NCBI RefSeq assembly: GCF_021650935.1
Contig: NZ_CP091244.1
Location: forward strand, 2,666,001 to 2,730,000
Length of the DNA stretch: 64,000 nt
DNA from: Thiothrix winogradskyi
Lineage (GTDB): Bacteria > Pseudomonadota > Gammaproteobacteria > Thiotrichales > Thiotrichaceae
Reading direction: 5' to 3'
Shown here: positions 51,702-60,223 of the stretch, piece after piece
How positions within the stretch are numbered: the stretch's first letter is position 1
How the letters are laid out: each line of letters starts with the position of its first letter
The notes under the pieces: model-generated
The model's input: only the letters and a program-made list of their open reading frames with translations
The model's database searches: none
What the model was told of the DNA's origin: nothing
Position numbers and translations under genes: made by a program

Positions 51702-52403
51702 ATGAAAAAACACATTCTGTGTATTGAGGACGAAGCCGCTATCCGTTCCATGATCCGCTTTTCGCTGGAGCGCGAAGGCTATGTGGTGACGGAAGCAGCG
51801 GATGCCCGTGCCGCCCGTGATGCCGCCGCATCCAGCCCACCGGATTTAATGCTGGTGGACTGGATGTTGCCGGACGTTTCCGGGCCGGAACTGATCCGGC
51901 GTTTCCGCCATGACCCGTTGACCCGCGACATTCCCATTATCATGCTCACCGCCAAAAGCGAAGAAGACGACATGATTCACGGGCTGGATGCGGGTGCAGA
52001 TGATTACCTCATGAAACCTGTGTCACTCAAAGCCCTGAGTGCGCGGATCAAAGCCCTATTACGCCGTTCCGAGGGTTTCGACGAACAGCGGGTGATCAAT
52101 GCCGGGCGTTTGCAACTCAACCAAAATGCGCACCAATTGCGCATCGACGGTACGCCTGTGCATCTCGGCACGACCGAATACCGCCTGCTGGAATTTTTCA
52201 TGCAGCACCCCGAAAAAGTCTATTCCCGCGCTCAATTGCTGGACTTTGTATGGGGTCAAAATACCTATATCGAAGAACGCACTGTTGATGTGCATGTGCT
52301 ACGCTTGCGCAAAACCTTGAAGACCCACGCTGCCGAGAATGTGATTCAAACCATCCGGGGTGCTGGCTATTTATTCAGTGCAATCGAATCAACAGGTGAT
52401 TGA
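51702..52403 (+). CDS. phoB: Response regulator PhoB
   Basis: The 233-residue OmpR-class regulator has receiver residues in ILCIEDEAAIR, the phospho-accepting Asp in LMLVDWMLPDVSG (about residue 53) and Lys in YLMKPVSLKAL. A C-terminal winged helix follows with RLLEFFMQHPEKVYSRAQLL and RTVDVHVLRLRKTL. These are the PhoB-type DNA recognition elements, consistent with the Pho boxes found in this window. The stop overlaps phoR by one base. Confidence 0.95.
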   Translation: MKKHILCIEDEAAIRSMIRFSLEREGYVVTEAADARAARDAAASSPPDLMLVDWMLPDVSGPELIRRFRHDPLTRDIPIIMLTAKSEEDDMIHGLDAGADDYLMKPVSLKALSARIKALLRRSEGFDEQRVINAGRLQLNQNAHQLRIDGTPVHLGTTEYRLLEFFMQHPEKVYSRAQLLDFVWGQNTYIEERTVDVHVLRLRKTLKTHAAENVIQTIRGAGYLFSAIESTGD

Positions 52404-53698
52404 TGCCGAACAACTATTGGAGTGTGGAACGCTATCGTTTTGGTTTGGTCATGGGCTGCGGTTTACTGGTAGCGTGGTTCACCCCTTATCCGTTGATGGT
52501 AATGCTACTGGTGTTATTGGGCTACATCGTCTGGATGCTGCACAAACTGTACCAGTTACAGCATTGGCTCACCAACGGGCATAAAGCCGAAGATATGCCG
52601 GACAATGATGGTGCTTGGGAACAAATCGCTTACCTGTTCCACAAATCGCAACAAATACTCGCAGAAGGTAAACGCAAGCAACAAGATATTTTAGTGCGCT
52701 TCAATAACATTTTGTCGGTGTTGCCCGATGCAGCCATTTTACTGGATGCTGACAATCACATTGAATGGGCAAACAAATCCGCTGGCAAGATGCTAGGCAT
52801 CGACAGCAACAATGACAAGGGTCAACGCCTTGATAATTTGTTGCGCAACCCTGATCTGCACAAGCTGTTGGCAGAAAATGGCACATACAAGGTGAAGTTT
52901 CCCTCGCCACGTAATTCCCATCTAACGTTACGAGCAAAACTGCTACCCTTGCAAGCCGGTTCACGGGTTTTGAGTGTGCGGGACATTAGTGAGGGCATCC
53001 AGCTCCAGAAAACTCGTAAGGCCTTTATTGCCAATGCCTCTCATGAATTGCGCACCCCATTAACGGTACTCTTGGGTTATATCGAACTGTTTGAACACGA
53101 CCCCGATCTGCCGAAACACCTTCACGGGCCGTTACAACAATCCCACGAGCAAGCCATCAGGATGCAGCAAATCATCAGCGATATGCTTGCCCTATCACGG
53201 CTAGAAAGTCAGGAAACCACGCCATTAATGGGCAACCGTGTTGATATTCCAGCCATACTGACCAGCAATATCCGAGCTATTCGCGATACACTAGCCAGTG
53301 GTACGCATACACTGGAAACTGACATTGAGCCAGATTTGTGCGTTTGCGGCTCAGAAAAAGACATTACCAGCGTCATTACCAACCTGCTGACAAATGCGGT
53401 TAAACATACCCCAGCAGGCACGACTATCCGAGTGGAATGGCGTAGTAACGAGCAGGGCGTTGCTTGCCTGAGTGTGAACGACAATGGTTCCGGCATTGAT
53501 GCTAGGCATTTGCCGCACCTGACTGAGCGTTTCTACCGGGTAGATGAAGGACGCTCTCGCGCCAGTGGTGGTACAGGTTTAGGGCTGGCAATTGTAAAAC
53601 ACATTATGCAATGGCATAACGGCAAGCTGACAATTGAAAGCAAGCCGGGAAAGACTGTGTTCCGGGCTTGCTTTCCGGCAGGGCGGGTGTTGGATTAA
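52403..53698 (+). CDS. phoR: Phosphate sensor histidine kinase PhoR
   Basis: The 431-residue kinase has two close N-terminal membrane helices (about 12-50) with almost no periplasmic loop, as in PhoR. A PAS domain follows (LSVLPDAAILLDADNHIEWA). The dimerisation helix with the phospho-His is in FIANASHELRTPLTVLLGYI, and the ATPase domain shows N-box NLLTNAVKHTP and G-boxes DNGSGID and GGTGLGLAIVKHIMQWH. It is coupled to phoB (TGATG). The 3' end overlaps the convergent pit gene by 4 bp. A degraded copy of its last part seems to lie at about 55740. Confidence 0.95.
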   Translation: MPNNYWSVERYRFGLVMGCGLLVAWFTPYPLMVMLLVLLGYIVWMLHKLYQLQHWLTNGHKAEDMPDNDGAWEQIAYLFHKSQQILAEGKRKQQDILVRFNNILSVLPDAAILLDADNHIEWANKSAGKMLGIDSNNDKGQRLDNLLRNPDLHKLLAENGTYKVKFPSPRNSHLTLRAKLLPLQAGSRVLSVRDISEGIQLQKTRKAFIANASHELRTPLTVLLGYIELFEHDPDLPKHLHGPLQQSHEQAIRMQQIISDMLALSRLESQETTPLMGNRVDIPAILTSNIRAIRDTLASGTHTLETDIEPDLCVCGSEKDITSVITNLLTNAVKHTPAGTTIRVEWRSNEQGVACLSVNDNGSGIDARHLPHLTERFYRVDEGRSRASGGTGLGLAIVKHIMQWHNGKLTIESKPGKTVFRACFPAGRVLD

Positions 53699-54957
53699 AC
53701 GAAAATACCGCGCAACAGATAGAAGAACATTACGGACAGTAACGCACCTGCCGGTAAAGTGACCACCCACGACATAAAGATACCACCCACGACACGCAAA
53801 TCAATCGCTGCAATACCGCGTGCAAAGCCAACCCCAAGGATTGCCCCAACGAGGGTATGCGTGGTCGACACCGGAATACCCGCGTAAGAGGCGGAAACCA
53901 CGGTCATCGCTGTGGCAATTTCAGCCGAAAAACCACGAGTCGGGGTAAGTTCGGTGATCTTACTCCCAACCGTCAAAATAACCCGATAACCTAAGGTGGC
54001 TAAACCAATGACGATACCCACTGCACCCACCAATAAAACCCATGAAGGCACGGTGGCCTTGGCAGTCATCACCCCGGTTTGAGCAATACCGATGACGGCA
54101 GCCATCGGCCCTACCGCATTGGCAACATCGTTAGAGCCGTGCGCAAAAGCCATTGCCGCAGCGGTAAACAGCATCATGACAGCAAAGATTTTTTCCACAT
54201 TCGCGTAATGGAAGCGTTTTTCGGCCTGTTGGTCATAACGGACTTTGCTGATGAGAATACGCCCAGCTATTGCCACAACTACGCCAATCAATACCGATAT
54301 AATCAACTCCATAGCACCGTCTAAGCTTAAGCCAACGTGTTTTAAACCTTTTTGAATGGTCAGCAGTGAAAGGAAAAAACCCACCATAAAGAGGTAAAAT
54401 GGCCCATATTTGATGGCATTTTGCAGCGGATTTTTGGTATCCAAGATGAGAATTTGCAAGCTCATAAACACCAAAAAGGCAATCACCCCAGAAATCAGCG
54501 GTGAAAATACCCAACTGATCGCGGTGGTACCGACCGTTCCCCAATTAACGGCTTCCACACCAACACCAACGGCAGCAAACCCGACGATAGCACCAACAAT
54601 GGTATGGGTGGTGGAAACAGGCCAACCACGTAGTGTTGCGATGAGTAACCACGTCGCTGCTGCCAAGAGTGACCCCAGCATTCCCCATGCCAGCATCTCC
54701 GGGTTAGCATCAAATATTTCATTATCAATAAAGCCTTGACGTATCGTATTAGCGACTTCCCCACCCGCAAGGTAAGCACCTGCGAACTCGAAAATAGCCG
54801 CAATAATAAGTGCCTGTTTAATGGTAACGGCTTTAGACCCGACGGAGGTCGCCATAGCATTAGCAACATCATTCGCACCAATCCCCCAGGCCATAAATAA
54901 GCCAAAGGCAACCGCCAAGATGAGGTAAATCATCATGGTATCGGACAAAAATTCCAT
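53695..54957 (-). CDS. pit: Low-affinity inorganic phosphate transporter (Pit family)
   Basis: The 420-residue transporter has the two inverted PHO4 signatures: GANDVANAMATSVGSKAVT near the N-terminus and HGSNDVANAVGPMAAVIGI near residue 255. PVSTTHTIVGAIVG and PVSTTHTLVGAILG also appear as the two repeats. About ten membrane helices are present. Pit moves metal-phosphate driven by protons and works when phosphate is plentiful. It follows the DUF47 gene with a 12-bp gap, the common Pit-DUF47 pairing. No Pho box was seen upstream. Confidence 0.93.
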   Translation of the reverse strand: MEFLSDTMMIYLILAVAFGLFMAWGIGANDVANAMATSVGSKAVTIKQALIIAAIFEFAGAYLAGGEVANTIRQGFIDNEIFDANPEMLAWGMLGSLLAAATWLLIATLRGWPVSTTHTIVGAIVGFAAVGVGVEAVNWGTVGTTAISWVFSPLISGVIAFLVFMSLQILILDTKNPLQNAIKYGPFYLFMVGFFLSLLTIQKGLKHVGLSLDGAMELIISVLIGVVVAIAGRILISKVRYDQQAEKRFHYANVEKIFAVMMLFTAAAMAFAHGSNDVANAVGPMAAVIGIAQTGVMTAKATVPSWVLLVGAVGIVIGLATLGYRVILTVGSKITELTPTRGFSAEIATAMTVVSASYAGIPVSTTHTLVGAILGVGFARGIAAIDLRVVGGIFMSWVVTLPAGALLSVMFFYLLRGIFV

Positions 54958-54969
54958 AGCTTATCTCCC

Positions 54970-55647
54970 TTAACGTGCCAGCATCAGTTGTAAACGGCTA
55001 CCCACACGTTGGGCATCATCGGCAACTCGTCCCATCCACTCAATCAAGCGGTAGGTGAACATCACATCGGTAGCTCTCAAGCCATCTTCTAGGGTAAACA
55101 GAATATTGCGTAATTCGACTTGGCATTTATCGGTTTGGCGTTCAATACGGCTAAGTTCCGTTAACATTTCCTCAACATGCTCAACCTCCAAACCCCGGAA
55201 ACCGGTTTCCAACAATTCATCTAGCTCATTAATCACTTCCAGTGCCTGCTTGACCGCAGCCACACAGCGTTCGGTGTATTGCTGGAACAGTGGACGCATA
55301 CTCTCATGCAGACGCATTTTTCGCCCGACCACCATACCCGCAATGTCTTTGGCTTGATTGATAATTTGGTCTTGCATCCACAACACATCCAGCAAGTCAC
55401 GGCGATCAACCGGCATAAAGAAACCGCGTGGCAGGTTGTGGCGCAAATCCTTTTTCATATCATCAGCAAGGTGCTCACTTTCCACGATAGCTTGATGAGC
55501 AGCACTAATTTGCTGTTCATCATCATTATTCATTCCCTCCACGAGCATGATGAGATGCTTGATCCCTTTGTAGACACAATACATGTGCTCCTGAAGGGGG
55601 CGTATGGGCGACTTGCCGAACAGTCCCGCGATATGGCTCTTGGGCAT
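54970..55647 (-). CDS. DUF47/TIGR00153 PhoU-like partner of Pit
   Basis: Read from ATG 55647 behind GGTGAG, the helical protein is 225 residues, with FGKSPIRPLQEHMYCVYKGI at the start and LPRGFFMPVDRRDLLDVLWM, the DUF47 signature. DUF47 proteins sit beside Pit transporters and are thought to control them as PhoU controls Pst. ATG 55665 would add six residues. Confidence 0.9.
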   Translation of the reverse strand: MPKSHIAGLFGKSPIRPLQEHMYCVYKGIKHLIMLVEGMNNDDEQQISAAHQAIVESEHLADDMKKDLRHNLPRGFFMPVDRRDLLDVLWMQDQIINQAKDIAGMVVGRKMRLHESMRPLFQQYTERCVAAVKQALEVINELDELLETGFRGLEVEHVEEMLTELSRIERQTDKCQVELRNILFTLEDGLRATDVMFTYRLIEWMGRVADDAQRVGSRLQLMLAR

Positions 55648-55737
55648 AATACTCACCTTAATCAAAGCTTAAAAACCGCGATAGTATGAACAGCTTGCTG
55701 GCTGAATCAAAGCGAAATGTTAAGGCTACGTTAAAAG

Positions 55738-55937
55738 TCTAGGCTTGGCGATTGTGAAGCACGTCACGCAGTGGTCTAACAACAAAGCAGGGAATAAGTT
55801 TACGATAAATTGCCTGCAAGGGTTGTTCACGCCATTGATGGGTGTTGCTTTGCTGGCTGAATATGAGGATATATTGGGTCGGGATGACTTGTTCACAAAG
55901 TGGCGCCTGAACCAGCAGGAACGCGAGGAATGGGGGA
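55738..55937 (+). pseudogene. Remnants: sensor-kinase 3' fragment joined to a PIN-toxin fragment
   Basis: The plus-strand frame from 55740 reads LGLAIVKHVTQWSNN, nearly the same as the PhoR G-box text LGLAIVKHIMQWHNG at 53578. It then switches to LFTPLMGVALLAEYEDILGR and FTKWRLNQQEREEW, the mid-part of PIN-domain toxins of the COG1569 type. Neither part is complete and there is no start codon. The frame then runs into the antisense of the next gene. It looks like decayed DNA between convergent neighbours, kept from two separate origins. Confidence 0.5.
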
Positions 55938-58622
55938 TTAAGCCGACATTCGACCCGCCAGCCACCGTACCAAGATCGCCCGTAATTGCGCGACATCAAA
56001 CGGTTTCGCAAGGTAATCGCTCATCCCACTCGCGAGGCAATGTTCGCGGATCGTCGCCGAAGCATGAGCGCTCATTGCAATAATCGGCAAGGTTTGCCAA
56101 CGCGGCTCGGTACGCAATTCACGGGTCAAGGCATCGCCCATCATCCCCGGCATCTCAAGATCCATCAACACCAGATCGAAAGTATCTGCTATCAGTGCCG
56201 CCCGCGCTTCCGTGGCACTTTCCGCCCGCTCGGTGACGCAACCGAACAGGTGCAACAGCTCAAGGCTAATCATCAGATTCAATGGATCATCATCCACCAC
56301 CAAAATCCGCGCCCCCGTCAACAACGCCTGCGCGGTATCAGCAGCGGGCGGTGGTGTATCAGGCAACAGCGTAGACGCGGCTTCACCCCCAAAATCCGCA
56401 CAAAACGTAAACTCGCTACCCACCCCAGGAATGCTTTCCACCGTAATCGCGCCGCCCATCAATTCCACCAAATGACGGCTAATGGATAAGCCCAAACCCG
56501 CGCCTTTCACCGCTTCATGTTCGCCAGAATCAATCCGCACGAAGGGTTCAAACAAACTCTCGCGCTGATTCGCCGGAATCCCGATCCCCGTGTCACGCAC
56601 ACTGAATTGCAACCTGATTGTAGCCGCTGTGTGCGCTTGCAAACTCACATGCAAAGAAACGCTGCCCTTATTGGTAAATTTAACCGCATTAATCAGCAAA
56701 TTATTCAATACTTGGCTTAAGCGCAACGGGTCGCCCACCAACACGGTTGGAATATCGTCTTGCACTTCCAGACGAAACGCCAAGCCCTTCTCTTGGATAG
56801 AATCCTGCACAATGTGCTGAACACTTTGCAGAATTCCCTGCACATTGAATGGCACAGGGCGTAACACCACCTCCCCCGCCTCAATGCAAGAAAAATCCAT
56901 CACATCTTCCACAATCCCCAACAATAAGCGCGAGGAGCTATGCAGTTTTTCCGCGTAATCCCGCTGCTTGCCCTGCAAATCCTCCCGTTGCAGCAATTGC
57001 GCCAAACCCGTGACGGCATTCAACGGTGTACGGATTTCATGGCTAATATTCGCTAGGAAAATGGATTTAGCACGGGTCGCTGCATCGGCTTGTTCTTTGG
57101 CTTGCTGCAATTTCTGCTGAACATCGACCTGCGAGGTAATGTCCATAATCAAGCCTTCTAACATCAACGGTTCACCCGCCGCATTGTAGGCGACGCAATG
57201 CCCTTGTTCCCACACCCAACACCATTCCCCCGAACGGTGTTTAATCCGATAACTCAACTGGAACGGATGCCCTGCGTTACTCGCGTTAACCACCGTCGCC
57301 ACCACCGCGTCACGATCATCAGGGTGAATCAAACTCGTCCAAGTCAACCGCTGTGAACCAATCAACCATTCAGCGGGATAACCCGTCAAGCTTTCACACC
57401 CCTCACTGACAAACTCCATCGCCCAATCGGCATCGTTATGGCAACGGTAAGCCATCCCCGGTAAGTTGCCGATCAAGCTTTGCAAGGAACGTTGGCTTTC
57501 CTGCAACAAACGTTCGCTTTCTTCTTGGGCTTGCATGGTCTGTTGTAACAGGGTGTTTTTTTCCTGCAAACGCCCATTCACCCACGCCACCAAACCACTG
57601 CCGATAAAGCCCAGCAGCGCAACCAGCCCAAACCCGCCGAGTACCCACCACACCCAGCGGTAATCCGGTTTCTGGTCGGAGTCGTACCAAAAACCATCCA
57701 GCTTGCTGGTGTCGTTGACCATCCCCAACTTGACGAAGGTATCCGCCATGCGCCGCCAGCGTTCCACATTCATGTGACCGATCTGGACAATATCCGGCTT
57801 TACCAGCTCGTGGATATGTGAAGCTTCAAACTGCAACGCCTCACGGTTCAAGTGCGGGTAACGTTTCAGTAAAACCGTGATTATGTCATTGGGATTTTCC
57901 ATCGCGTATAGCCAACCGCGCACCACCGCACGGCGTAACGCCGCCACTTGCGCGGGATGTTCCTCTAGGTGGCGTTCACTGGTAAACAACGTATCGCCGT
58001 AAAAATCCACCCCGTAAGTGATCGGCTGAATGTAATGGATGTCGCGCCCCGCCTGTGTATTGAAGAAAGGCTCACTGGTCATATAACCGTAATCCGCATC
58101 CACCTGCCCAGACAGCAATGCGTCCATGCCCGGTCGATTCGGTTGCAATGCCAGCGCATCCAACGTCACCCCTTCGTTCACAAACATCGCCGCGATTTCC
58201 ACAATCGGCTGCCCGCCGACCTGCATTCCAATGCGTTTGTGGGCTAAATCGTGCGGGGTACGTAAACCCGCCTTACCCTCGGTCATTAACATCGCGGGCG
58301 AATGCTGGAAAATACTCGCCAACGCCACCACTGGCTTGCCTTGCAAACGGTAGAAAACCAATTCCCCCGCCTCAATCGCATAGTCTGCCCGTCCCTCCAA
58401 CACCTCAATCAAAGGCGCAATATCAGTACCACCGGGCAGTAAGGTGACATCCAGCCCTTCCTCTTGGAAAAAGCCGTATTCCAGCGCAGCGTAATACCCC
58501 GCAAACTGGAACTGCGGCTGCCACTTCAATTGCACGGTAACAGGTTCTAACGGCGGCGCAGCGCTTGCCAGCTTGCCCAACAGACAACACAGCAATCCTA
58601 ACCAAATAAGGCGACGTATCAT
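55938..58622 (-). CDS. Hybrid sensor kinase with periplasmic NMT1/THI5-like binding domain, PAS and receiver
   Basis: From ATG 58622 the product is 894 residues. A signal peptide (LGLLCCLLGKLASA) precedes an NMT1/THI5-like substrate-binding domain, about residues 25-310 (VQLKWQPQFQFAGYYAALEY, PNRPGMDALLSGQVDADYGY). A membrane helix is near 325-350 and a PAS domain follows (about 385-500; MEFVSEGCESLTGYPAEWLI). The kinase has FLANISHEIRTPLNAVTGLA near 530 and G-box GAGLGLSISRHL. A C-terminal receiver has ILVVDDDPLNLMISLELL and LVLMDLEMPGMMG. The binding domain suggests sensing of a pyrimidine, sulfonate, nitrate or like ligand. ATG 58622 overlaps the lpxH stop (TAATG); a longer form from 58685 would lie inside lpxH. 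No output gene is adjacent. Confidence 0.88.
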   Translation of the reverse strand: MIRRLIWLGLLCCLLGKLASAAPPLEPVTVQLKWQPQFQFAGYYAALEYGFFQEEGLDVTLLPGGTDIAPLIEVLEGRADYAIEAGELVFYRLQGKPVVALASIFQHSPAMLMTEGKAGLRTPHDLAHKRIGMQVGGQPIVEIAAMFVNEGVTLDALALQPNRPGMDALLSGQVDADYGYMTSEPFFNTQAGRDIHYIQPITYGVDFYGDTLFTSERHLEEHPAQVAALRRAVVRGWLYAMENPNDIITVLLKRYPHLNREALQFEASHIHELVKPDIVQIGHMNVERWRRMADTFVKLGMVNDTSKLDGFWYDSDQKPDYRWVWWVLGGFGLVALLGFIGSGLVAWVNGRLQEKNTLLQQTMQAQEESERLLQESQRSLQSLIGNLPGMAYRCHNDADWAMEFVSEGCESLTGYPAEWLIGSQRLTWTSLIHPDDRDAVVATVVNASNAGHPFQLSYRIKHRSGEWCWVWEQGHCVAYNAAGEPLMLEGLIMDITSQVDVQQKLQQAKEQADAATRAKSIFLANISHEIRTPLNAVTGLAQLLQREDLQGKQRDYAEKLHSSSRLLLGIVEDVMDFSCIEAGEVVLRPVPFNVQGILQSVQHIVQDSIQEKGLAFRLEVQDDIPTVLVGDPLRLSQVLNNLLINAVKFTNKGSVSLHVSLQAHTAATIRLQFSVRDTGIGIPANQRESLFEPFVRIDSGEHEAVKGAGLGLSISRHLVELMGGAITVESIPGVGSEFTFCADFGGEAASTLLPDTPPPAADTAQALLTGARILVVDDDPLNLMISLELLHLFGCVTERAESATEARAALIADTFDLVLMDLEMPGMMGDALTRELRTEPRWQTLPIIAMSAHASATIREHCLASGMSDYLAKPFDVAQLRAILVRWLAGRMSA

Positions 58623-59356
58623 TAACACTCCAACGTCATAGTGTCGGCATCCACACGCAAAAAACTCCCTTTGGTCTCGTGCCAATCACCCAATACTACC
58701 CGCTGTACTCGCAAGTCATCCAGCAGGAAATCATGCACAGCAGGGCGGTGCGTATGCCCGTGAATCATGCACGTTACGCCCGCTGCCCGCAAGGTTGCTT
58801 CTACTGCTTGCTGATTCACATCCAGAATCGCTTCGGGTTTACCCTGCATACTCATCCGGCTTTGCGCCCGCATTGCTTCCGCCTGACGAATGCGTTCCTC
58901 CAGCGGCAAGGCAAGAAACTGCTGCTGCCATTGCGGATTGCGGAACAGCTTGCGCACCTGCTGGTATTCCACGTCATCGGTACACAGCGTATCACCGTGC
59001 AACAACAAGGTCGGCGTGCCGTACAAGTCGATCACCTGTTGTTCTGGCAACAAGGTACAGCCCGTCGCCTCAGCAAACTGCTTTCCCACTAAAAAATCGC
59101 GGTTGCCGTGCTGAAAATACAGCTTCACCCCACGCTCACTCAGTTGCTGTAAGCGTGTCACCAGCGGCAGAAATACGGCGGCATAAGGCGAATCGAGGGC
59201 GTCATCCCCCACCCAATATTCAAACAGATCACCCAGAATATAGAGCGCATCCGCCCTCTCCCCGATTTGCTCCAGCAATTCCAATAAGCACTGCATTGCA
59301 CCGGGGCGGCTCGAATCCAAATGCAAATCTGCTATAAACCAGCTTGACATACGCAT
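58622..59356 (-). CDS. lpxH: UDP-2,3-diacylglucosamine diphosphatase LpxH
   Basis: The 244-residue calcineurin-like enzyme of lipid A synthesis has SSWFIADLHLDSSRPG, YILGDLFEYWVGDD, YFQHGNRDFLVGKQFA, LLLHGDTLCTDDVEYQ and MIHGHTHRPAVH, all LpxH-specific. It removes UMP from UDP-2,3-diacylglucosamine at the inner membrane. The presence of this canonical LpxH argues that the related gene at 43451 does another job. GGATAAAAG precedes ATG; the ATG two codons later is an alternative. Confidence 0.94.
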   Translation of the reverse strand: MRMSSWFIADLHLDSSRPGAMQCLLELLEQIGERADALYILGDLFEYWVGDDALDSPYAAVFLPLVTRLQQLSERGVKLYFQHGNRDFLVGKQFAEATGCTLLPEQQVIDLYGTPTLLLHGDTLCTDDVEYQQVRKLFRNPQWQQQFLALPLEERIRQAEAMRAQSRMSMQGKPEAILDVNQQAVEATLRAAGVTCMIHGHTHRPAVHDFLLDDLRVQRVVLGDWHETKGSFLRVDADTMTLEC

Positions 59357-59473
59357 CTTTTATCCTAAAAACCGTTATTATCATCGTAAAGTGGCAAACA
59401 ATCTCAATGGAACATTGACCTATCCCAAAGAGTCTAATAACTTATCTTCACCTTAACCACCCCGCAAACTGAC

Positions 59474-60223
59474 ATGACATATTGTATCGGCATTTCTCTC
59501 GACGATGGGCTTGTTTTAACCTCTGACTCACGTACTAACGCGGGCATTGATCATGTTAGCACTTACAGCAAGATGCACCGCTGCGTCACCAACCCCGACC
59601 GCTGCTTGGTGATTATGAGTGCGGGCAATCTCGCCACCACTCAAGGCGTGATCCAACAAATCCGCCGCGATGTATTGGAAGGCTTGCCTCGCAACATCAA
59701 TACCTTAAACTATCTGGCAGACGTTGCCGAATACTTAGGCGATGTGCTAGTCAACCGGATTCGCAAGCACACCGAACAAACCGGCTTTGTACCGGATGCC
59801 ACCTTGATCCTCGGCGGGCAGATTCAAGGGCGCAACCCCAACATCTACATGATTTACCCGCAAGGTAACTACATTACCTCCTCAGATGACACCCCTTACC
59901 TGCAAATCGGCGAAAGCAAATACGGCAAACCCGTGCTGGATCGCTTCATCACCCGCAGTGCTTCGCTGGAAGATGCCGCCATTTGCTCGCTGATCTCGAT
60001 GGATTCCACCATGAAAAGCAACGCCAGCGTCGGACCACCGATTGAGGTCTTGATTTACCCACGCGACCAGTTCAACGCCCCCAAACACTACAAGTTTGAC
60101 GCGGAAGACCCGTATTTACTCGACATCCGTCACGAATGGGCGAATCAGTTGAACCAGGCATTCCGTTCCATGCCCCGGTTGGAAGTCCACGCCAAACCCG
60201 ATGGCAACTTACATACCTTCTGA
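59474..60223 (+). CDS. Anbu-type proteasome-like peptidase
   Basis: The 249-residue Ntn-hydrolase fold protein begins MTYCIGISLDDGLVLTSDSR, so Thr2 would be the N-terminal nucleophile after Met removal. TNAGIDHVSTYSKMH, LVIMSAGNLATTQGV and ATLILGGQIQGRNPNIYMIY follow the Anbu (ancestral beta-subunit) family rather than HslV, which is about 175 residues. Anbu forms open-spiral assemblies; substrates are unknown. In many genomes it goes with an ATP-grasp, an alpha-E and a transglutaminase gene. Here only a metallopeptidase is adjacent, and its 3' end overlaps this one by 15 bp on the opposite strand. Confidence 0.88.
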   Translation: MTYCIGISLDDGLVLTSDSRTNAGIDHVSTYSKMHRCVTNPDRCLVIMSAGNLATTQGVIQQIRRDVLEGLPRNINTLNYLADVAEYLGDVLVNRIRKHTEQTGFVPDATLILGGQIQGRNPNIYMIYPQGNYITSSDDTPYLQIGESKYGKPVLDRFITRSASLEDAAICSLISMDSTMKSNASVGPPIEVLIYPRDQFNAPKHYKFDAEDPYLLDIRHEWANQLNQAFRSMPRLEVHAKPDGNLHTF

